27,787 bases of DNA from DATKKX01 sp035542775 (GTDB lineage: Bacteria; Planctomycetota; Phycisphaerae; UBA1845; UTPLA1): assembly GCA_035542775.1 (NCBI GenBank), contig DATKKX010000059.1, forward strand, positions 1 to 27,787, in the 5' to 3' direction. The position numbers were made by a program, and so were the translations under genes. This document shows positions 22,847 through 27,787 of this stretch, piece after piece. The notes below the pieces were generated by a model. The model searched no databases and had not been told where the DNA came from. It was given only the letters and a program-made list of their open reading frames with translations. Positions within the stretch are counted from its first letter, which is position 1; the number at the start of each line of letters is the position of its first letter.

Positions 22847-23236
22847 CTACGCCGCCATCTTCGTCACAACGTAGTTGACGATCATCCGCACGGTGAACAG
22901 ATTCGGCATCTTCGACACGTCCGGGTCCTTCTGGAACTCGGCGAAGTCGGCATGCGGCATGGCCTTCTTGATGGTCTCGATGCCCTTGGGCGTCATCTTG
23001 CCGCCCTCGACGTACTCGGGGTTGTTCAAGATGTCGTCGGGGAAGAGTTCACCCCGGGGGATCTTGATCGAGAACGTCTTCTCGAGGCGGAACACAATAT
23101 CGAGGAAGTCGATCGACTCGGCGCCCAGGTCGCCCGTCAACGTCGCATCCTCAGTGATTTCCTCGTCGTCCACGCCCAGGGCGTCGACCAGCACTTCCTT
23201 GACCTTGTTAAACGCGTCCGCTCGACTCATCGCCAT
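22847..23236 (-). CDS. Acyl carrier protein with C-terminal extension
   Basis: Carries the growing acyl chain on a phosphopantetheine arm. The 129-residue protein has the ACP fold in its first part: DALGVDDEEITEDATLTGDL then GAESIDFLDIVFRLEKTF with the arm attached to S41. The usual DSL is ESI here, and D is replaced by E. Typical ACPs are about 80 residues. The extra 45 or so (MTPKGIETIKKAMPHADFAE and on to the C-terminal VRMIVNYVVTKM) enlarge the region before the last helix. GGAGG lies 9 nt upstream of ATG 23236; the ATG at residue 3 is an alternative. It lies between the two dehydratase genes, so it is presumably their dedicated carrier. Confidence 0.9.
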   Translation of the reverse strand: MAMSRADAFNKVKEVLVDALGVDDEEITEDATLTGDLGAESIDFLDIVFRLEKTFSIKIPRGELFPDDILNNPEYVEGGKMTPKGIETIKKAMPHADFAEFQKDPDVSKMPNLFTVRMIVNYVVTKMAA

Positions 23237-23260
23237 ACGTTTCGTCCTCCGATGGACCTT

Positions 23261-23767
23261 TCAAACGTTACCCGCCAACGCCGTCGGCCGTATCGCCGCC
23301 GGTCCGCCAAGCAACTCGAATTTCCTCCGCAGATCCGAAACCAGCCGCCGATCGATATCGGCCAGGCCGGGATCCGTCTCCACCAGGTTGTAATGACGCA
23401 GCTTGAACCGCGCCTTGACGATCTCCTCATCCTGGCACCGCCCGAAAGCCTTGAACTCGCTCGTCCGATCGCCGATCTCGACCACCTCCGCAGTCACTTC
23501 CAGCGTCCGGCCGGGCGGCACGAAGCTCTTGTAACTGATATTCTTCGCCTCTTCCAGCACAATCATGCTATGGGCGAAATCCTGCGTCACCCGCACCAGC
23601 CAGGCGGCGGACTGAACCATCGCCTCGAGCATCAGCACACCTGGTAACACGGGAAACGTCGGAAAGTGGTCCGCCAAGTACTCCTCCGCCAGCGAGAGCG
23701 ACTTGGCAGCAACGATCCGCCTCGGCGGTTCCAAGGCAATGATCCGATCTACGAGGATGAACTTCAT
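23261..23767 (-). CDS. FabZ-like 3-hydroxyacyl-ACP dehydratase, copy 1
   Basis: First gene of the minus-strand cluster, 168 residues, hotdog fold. The active motif is DHFPTFPVLPGVLMLEAMVQ (33-52) with H34 and E48, conserved relative to FabZ although Gly of HFPG is Thr. The middle section (YKSFVPPGRTLEVTAEVVEI) matches the second beta-alpha unit. The N-terminus MKFILVDRIIALEPPRRI resembles copy 2, indicating a duplication. The gap to the ACP start is only 24 nt. AGGG sits 5 nt before the ATG. A frame starting TTG 23979 ends in an ATGA overlap with this start but looks non-coding. Confidence 0.88.
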   Translation of the reverse strand: MKFILVDRIIALEPPRRIVAAKSLSLAEEYLADHFPTFPVLPGVLMLEAMVQSAAWLVRVTQDFAHSMIVLEEAKNISYKSFVPPGRTLEVTAEVVEIGDRTSEFKAFGRCQDEEIVKARFKLRHYNLVETDPGLADIDRRLVSDLRRKFELLGGPAAIRPTALAGNV

Positions 23768-24313
23768 GCGCGCCCTGAATCAGCACATTCTTCGCGTACC
23801 ACTTGCCTCAGGCGCATCAGACTGACTGAGCATCGACCGGGACGCGATCCCGGGATCGCCGCGCCACACTGTGCCTTCAGCCACCGGGGCAGCCTCAAGA
23901 CCCTCGACTTCGGCTCGACGCCGTCCGCATCCGCCAATGTCGAGCCCCATCTTGTAACCGCAAATGGCCCCTCGTTCAACCCCGTGGACTCCGCGACCCA
24001 GCTACGCCTATCCGGGCGGTGAATGACGGCCCCTGTTCGCCCGTGAAGACGCCGAATCCACCCCTTCGAAGACCACGGGCGTGCCGGACGTCCTCTCCTA
24101 ATTCACAAGCAGCGCAAGAGTTACGCGTGACCTCTCGCTGCGGAGCGAGTGGTGTTCTCTCGCCAATGTGGGAGTCAAGGCAAAGGGGCAGCGCCCTCAG
24201 TCGCGGCTGTGGGTTCGTCCGGCCTGTGGCGTTCGGATTCCACGCCCTTCACCGGCATCCGCCGCCGGGTGTTCTTGCGCGGCTCGATCGCGACCTGAGC
24301 AATGTGTGGCAAG
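23768..24313. other. Intergenic region upstream of ketosynthase cluster
   Basis: About 545 bp without a supported gene; open frames here resemble shadows. It contains a candidate minus-strand promoter (23951-23979) and a small hairpin CTCGCT-GCGG-AGCGAG (24134-24149) that lacks a T-run, so it is not a clear terminator for the pseudopilin gene. Confidence 0.5.
23951..23979 (-). promoter_or_regulatory. Candidate promoter of ketosynthase/dehydratase cluster
   Basis: Minus-strand TTGAAC (23979-23974, 4 of 6) and TACAAG (23956-23951, 4 of 6) are exactly 17 bp apart. A start near 23944 would leave a leader of about 177 nt before the first dehydratase ATG. Confidence 0.3.
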
Positions 24314-25357
24314 CTACTGGCAGTGGTTCAGGTCGCCCTTTCCCTTGTCGCAAACAGCCGGCTTGGGATAACAATCCATCCGCCAGCCGTCGCCGCGAAG
24401 CAGCCAATAGCCCGCCGCCCTCGACGCGGCTGTCCAGTCGCTCTGCCCGGCAAGATGGATGGATCCGACGTGCCCGTCGACGAAGCCGACATTGAAAACA
24501 TTGAAAATCCTATGCCAGCCCAGCGTCCGCCATGAAGGCTCGTTCCATTTCGCTACCTCGGAGACTGCCTCTGCAAGAATGATGGTGGTACCGGGCTCGG
24601 GAACTTGCGTCGTGGCCCTCAGATAAGGACCGTAAAAGGCGGTGCCAAACGGAGTCTGGCCCGTGAAATCGAAGTGGTTGTTCAGGCGGAAGCTCGATCC
24701 GGTGATCTGAAACACCGACATCGTCTGGCCTGTCGGGTCCTGCTCGAGAAAGTACGAATCGAAGTCGTAGGGCGCCGGCGGTATGCCTGTGTCCGTCGGG
24801 CATTGAAACATCTCCCACTTTGTGCTGGCGGCATCTCCGAACAGGAACTTGTTCAAGGGACGATTCACGTCGCGAAAATCTTCTGTTGCCGTAGCGTCGC
24901 CCCATCCGCCCGGGCCATATACGCCAATGCCGGTGCGTCCGCCGTATTCGTATTCGCCCTCGCCGTACCAATAGGTCTCCGCCGCCTGATGCACCGGCGC
25001 AGTGTAGCCGCTGACATCATCGACGCTATATGCATTGAAGCCCTGGGCGATGGCATGAAGATTGGCCATGCACTTTGCCTTGGTGCCCTGGGCGCGTGCG
25101 GCAGCAAGAGCGGGCAGAAGGACCGACACCAAAAGGGCGATGATGGCAACCACCACCAACAGCTCAATGAGGGTGAACGCCTCCCCGCCTCTGGCATCTC
25201 GATGGCGGCCTGCCTTGCCACGCCTGCCCGCCGCTTGGAGGGTCCTGCCGTTACGCCGGTGACTTCGAGTTCTGCCACGCACTCGGGGATTCTCCAGTAC
25301 CACGCACACACGAGCGTTGAGAAACATACACGGAGCGAGCCGTGTGAGCCTCACCAC
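24314..25357 (-). CDS. Type II secretion/pilin-like protein (prepilin N-methylation type), copy 1
   Basis: A 347-residue frame with a prepilin-type N-terminus, FTLIELLVVVAIIALLVSVL (61-80), followed by a globular domain ending in HRIFNVFNVGFVDGHVGSIH. The His-to-DGH pattern is common in planctomycete pseudopilins. The residue before F61 is Ala (GGEA/FTLIEL) rather than the usual Gly, so processing may differ from copy 2. The 60-residue basic leader is long; no start has a convincing RBS. GTG 25357, ATG 25327 and a GTG at residue 26 (with GGAG 9 nt ahead) are candidates. It should be exported to the inner membrane and assembled in a pilus or secretion-like structure. The gene follows copy 2 with a 37-bp gap, so they are probably in one operon. 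Confidence 0.8.
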   Translation of the reverse strand: MVRLTRLAPCMFLNARVCVVLENPRVRGRTRSHRRNGRTLQAAGRRGKAGRHRDARGGEAFTLIELLVVVAIIALLVSVLLPALAAARAQGTKAKCMANLHAIAQGFNAYSVDDVSGYTAPVHQAAETYWYGEGEYEYGGRTGIGVYGPGGWGDATATEDFRDVNRPLNKFLFGDAASTKWEMFQCPTDTGIPPAPYDFDSYFLEQDPTGQTMSVFQITGSSFRLNNHFDFTGQTPFGTAFYGPYLRATTQVPEPGTTIILAEAVSEVAKWNEPSWRTLGWHRIFNVFNVGFVDGHVGSIHLAGQSDWTAASRAAGYWLLRGDGWRMDCYPKPAVCDKGKGDLNHCQ

Positions 25358-25394
25358 GCGCTCGCCAGTGATTCACATGAGCCCTATGGATGGA

Positions 25395-26333
25395 TTACAG
25401 CCCCGGTCGGATGTTGTAGCCAGGCCCCCTTGTATAGCGGGTGTCGTAGAACCGGTAGTCGGAATGACCGTCAAAGAAACCAGCCGAGTAAACGGACACC
25501 TTGCGGTGCCAACCGATGCCCAACACTTGGAGCTTACTCGGTCCCTCCGAGTCGTCCGGCGGCTTTGCATCGTGCATATACGCGTCCATCGTGTCTTCCC
25601 AGAAAAGCGGGAACTCCGCCGCGGAGCCCCCTACCTTCTTGGACAGCATGTCGCTGCCCCGCTTGCTCATCTGGGCGATTCCTGAGCAGCCGTATCGAGT
25701 CGGCCCATCCGCCTGAGCCCAGGACGGCTCATCATACCAGTACCAATTGATGGGATAGCTGTTGCCTTGGATCTCCCAGGATCCATAGCGGTCGTTCCTG
25801 TCCGGGACGACACCGTAGTCGTCCTGATAGCTCTCGATATGAGATTTGTCAGAAGGACAGACGAAGCTTTTGATGTAGGTCTTCCCCGCCGAACCGGGCG
25901 AGATGTACTTCGTGAACGGTCGGAGCTCAGTAAGATACACCTGCCAATCGCCGCCAGCGCCGAAGTACGGATGATCGATCGACGTCTGGAAACCTCCGTA
26001 GACCCACTCCGAGCACAGGGTCGCGGTGACGCCGCCATACGGGTTGCCCAAGTGCCATGGCTCCGTCGGATAGCTGCCATAACCTGTGGGGTCGTTATCA
26101 TTGCCGTAGGTGTGAGCGGCCTTCATGATTTCGCCGAGATTGGCCAGACATTGCGTGATGGCCGCGCTCTCTTTCGCTGCGCTCAGCGCCGGGAGCAGAA
26201 TCGAGATCAGCAGAGCAATAAGGGAAACCACTACCAGAAGCTCTATAAGCGTGAAGCCGGGCCACGATACTTCGCCCCATCGCTTCCGGCGGAGCCCCAT
26301 AGCCTTACGCCGGGTCATGCGGTCGTCTGCCAT
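25395..26333 (-). CDS. Type II secretion/pilin-like protein (prepilin N-methylation type), copy 2
   Basis: 312 residues from ATG 26333. The short basic leader (MADDRMTRRKAMGLRRKRW) is followed by WPG/FTLIELLVVVSLIALLISIL, with the canonical Gly at -1 and Glu at +5 of the mature chain. The remainder is a Trp/Tyr/Gly-rich globular region ending with GWHRKVSVYSAGFFDGHSDY, matching the DGH signature of copy 1. Start chosen because GGTGG/GAGGG is 7-11 nt upstream; the frame is open to 26414. A strong-looking promoter lies at 26428-26456, about 90 nt upstream. The sequence between signature regions differs strongly from copy 1, so the pair probably have distinct roles. Confidence 0.85.
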   Translation of the reverse strand: MADDRMTRRKAMGLRRKRWGEVSWPGFTLIELLVVVSLIALLISILLPALSAAKESAAITQCLANLGEIMKAAHTYGNDNDPTGYGSYPTEPWHLGNPYGGVTATLCSEWVYGGFQTSIDHPYFGAGGDWQVYLTELRPFTKYISPGSAGKTYIKSFVCPSDKSHIESYQDDYGVVPDRNDRYGSWEIQGNSYPINWYWYDEPSWAQADGPTRYGCSGIAQMSKRGSDMLSKKVGGSAAEFPLFWEDTMDAYMHDAKPPDDSEGPSKLQVLGIGWHRKVSVYSAGFFDGHSDYRFYDTRYTRGPGYNIRPGL

Positions 26334-26654
26334 GCCTGCGCCACCCTCGTGACTGAACTCGCTCGCCACATTCCCTCGCCTGTGGTTGGCACGACCGAAC
26401 CACGCTTCGTGCACACTACCCTAAACGATCATACTCGAAACTGATCGGTCTTTCAAAACATTTCGGGCCGGCGAGGCGGTCGCAGCATGGCTGTGCCCTT
26501 CCCTATAAAGGCTCGCATCGGCTCCACAACAGTCCCAGGATTGCGATGCAGAAGCCGACCTTCGCTTGCCTCTGACAAATACATTTCAGACCTGAATCGG
26601 CGTGATTAAGCACCGGCCTCGTTGCGTCATCGACTGATAGACCGGCAAGCCCCC
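26334..26654. other. Intergenic region with pseudopilin promoter
   Basis: No gene seen. It separates the pseudopilin start from the 3' end of the frameshifted gene. It contains the TTGAAA/TATGAT promoter and nothing else I recognise. Confidence 0.5.
26428..26456 (-). promoter_or_regulatory. Strong candidate promoter of pseudopilin genes
   Basis: Minus-strand TTGAAA (26456-26451, 5 of 6) and TATGAT (26433-26428, 5 of 6) are exactly 17 bp apart. Transcription would begin near 26421, leaving an 88-nt leader to ATG 26333. This is among the best sigma70-type matches in the window. Confidence 0.55.
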
Positions 26655-27517
26655 TCACCCTCCACCCTGTTCGCCGGACCCCCGGCCCAAGCCCTCCGAC
26701 CGGAAGGTAAAATGGTGCCGTCCGCTCTGCTCCGCGAGGCTGCGCCAGTGGATCAACGTCGCGTTGGCGGCAGCGGAATCGGCCGCCCGCCGATGGTTGT
26801 AGAAAGCCTCGCCGCGGTTGTTGCTTTGCCCCTGCATGAGCCAGTCGTTGAGGGGCACGTCCGGCAACAATTTGCGCAGCGCCGCCGTCACCAACTCCAG
26901 GCTCTCCAGCCTCGTTCGGCCGCGGTTCTTGCCCAGGCATTGGAAGTCAAATCCCTCCTGCTGATCTCAATCATCGGCAATTGAGGAGCCGCTCGAAACA
27001 GCATCAGGAAATGCTGGCCGCCGGTCTCATACTTGGATACGTGCATCGAGCCCGACAGGGCCATCGGGATCCCTGTCCCGACCACCTGACTCGGCGAATA
27101 CCAAATCGGCGACGTCAGCTCCCAGGTTTCACGCGTAGACATGCGCCGCCCAAACACAAGAAGCGAAATCTCCTCCTTTGAGATCACAATGGACGCGGAG
27201 CGGTCGGACACGCGGAAGCCTGTCTTGGTCCGCCCAAGCGAGATGGCGCGGACCGGCTCTGCCGGCGGCAGGTCGCTTTGCTCATAAACGATCGTCAAGA
27301 CACCCAGTTCGTTGAGCGCCGCCGCCTTGGCTTCGGCCTCCTCGATGGAACTGCAGCAGACCAGGGACTTCGGCAGCCTCCCTCGAAGCCGGAGCTTCAG
27401 GTCATGCGCTGTGACGCCGACGGCCTCCCCAATCGCTTCCGCCAGTTCTGGCGCCACTGGTCCCTCTACCGAAACGGCCAGATGAATGCGGTTTGCTGTC
27501 GTTGGAGATGGTGCCAT
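26655..27517 (-). pseudogene. Hypothetical protein gene split by an apparent single-base frameshift
   Basis: The gene starts at ATG 27517 (GGAG 9 nt upstream) and reads MAPSPTTANRIHLAVSVEG, then an alpha/beta stretch (ELAEAIGEAVGVTAHDLKLR, LPKSLVCCSSIEEAEAKAAA, GVLTIVYEQ) and a beta-rich part (SIVISKEEISLLVFG, TGGQHFLMLFRAAPQLPMIE). In this frame it stops at 26888 after an unlikely Trp/Arg-rich end. Shifting at the AGGAGGG run (about 26953-26958) continues as GFDFQCLGKNRGRTRLESLE and then ELVTAALRKLLPDVPLNDWL to the stop at 26655, with GC-rich third positions and protein-like character. The repaired product would be about 287 residues. It could be a pseudogene, a sequence error in the G-run, or programmed frameshifting. 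I know no family for it. Confidence 0.6.
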
Positions 27518-27615
27518 ACGACCTCGCTCCAGGAGTATTCTACCGCCCGTCCGACAGGATCCGACATTACATTCCGGCCGATGCTCTATAACCACCGCAC
27601 GCCGTTCGCTATGAT

Positions 27616-27787
27616 GTGCGTGTGGAAAAGGCCCGGCTTATTGTCGATCCGCCCCTCCCCGGCCCGGTCAACATGTCTCGGGATGAGGCCCTTTTGCTGG
27701 CATGCCATGATGGTGCCGCGGCGCCCGTCCTGCGCTTCTACGCCTGGTCGCCAGCCACGATCTCGCTGGGCTACTTCCAGGATCACG
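27616..27787 (+). CDS. Lipoate-protein ligase family protein, N-terminal fragment (cut by window)
   Basis: The first 57 codons of a protein running off the right edge. The sequence LIVDPPLPGPVNMSRDEALL followed by PVLRFYAWSPATISLGYFQD matches the N-terminus of the LplA/LipM family, which attach lipoyl or octanoyl groups to carrier proteins: NM-x-x-DEALL and LRFY-x-W-x-P-x-T-x-SLGYFQ are the key elements. Start is GTG 27616 or GTG 27622; no strong SD is visible. The frame is closed upstream by TAA 27589-27591. It diverges from the frameshifted gene. Ligase versus octanoyltransferase cannot be told from this fragment. Confidence 0.8.
   Translation, partial: MRVEKARLIVDPPLPGPVNMSRDEALLLACHDGAAAPVLRFYAWSPATISLGYFQDH

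Noticed and set aside
19522..23767. Ladderane or aryl-polyene biosynthesis as a firm assignment
   Set aside because: The needed marker genes (radical SAM and desaturase-like enzymes, or a thioesterase, ketoreductase and glycosyltransferase set) are not in the window, so naming the product would be speculation.
23764..23979. 71-codon minus-strand frame starting TTG and overlapping the first dehydratase start as ATGA
   Set aside because: The overlap is suggestive, but the start is TTG without an RBS, the product has no domain character, and a candidate promoter overlaps its start.

Overview
The window is about 27.8 kb of GC-rich bacterial DNA, most likely from a planctomycete (Planctomycetota, perhaps Phycisphaerae-like). 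Four things suggest this: a TatC with a large extra loop, two secretin-type pseudopilins with a C-terminal DGH motif, large secreted beta-helix proteins with calcium-binding repeats, and an extended acyl carrier protein inside a compact ketosynthase/dehydratase cluster. No 16S gene is present, so the taxonomy is inference.

Left part (1-8.2 kb): a mixed housekeeping block. It holds a CheY/Rcp1-type response regulator, a small haem-binding lipoprotein, miaA, a coiled-coil lipoprotein, an orphan DNA methyltransferase, tatC, tRNA-Phe(GAA) behind a TTGACA promoter, a STAS-domain protein, tsaB, a tiny lipoprotein-like gene antisense to the end of tsaB, and a threonine aldolase (ltaE). tRNA modification is represented by both miaA and tsaB.

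Middle (8.3-19.2 kb): a full-length cobalamin-dependent methionine synthase (metH) converges on, and overlaps by 65 bp, the first of three tandem paralogues of about 800 residues each. Each paralogue has a signal peptide, a CSLREA-like N-terminal domain, a long right-handed beta-helix with GGA(I/V) and FxxN repeats, thrombospondin type-3-like calcium repeats, and an almost invariant C-terminal tail (CGVCG, hydrophobic helix, basic end) that looks like a surface-sorting tag.

Right part (19.5-27.8 kb): a minus-strand cluster encodes FabZ-like dehydratase, extended ACP, second FabZ-like dehydratase, possibly a 60-residue protein, a ketosynthase homologue that has lost its whole Cys-His-His triad, and an intact FabF-type ketosynthase. 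This is the layout of a KS-alpha/KS-beta (chain-length-factor) type II fatty-acid or polyketide system and is the most interesting part of the window. Upstream of it lie two pseudopilin genes behind a strong-looking promoter, a gene apparently split by a single-base frameshift, and, at the right edge on the plus strand, the start of a lipoate-protein-ligase-family gene.

All calls are by eye from sequence. Starts were chosen from Shine-Dalgarno spacing and family length. No rRNA, insertion sequence, integrase, CRISPR array or convincing rho-independent terminator was seen.
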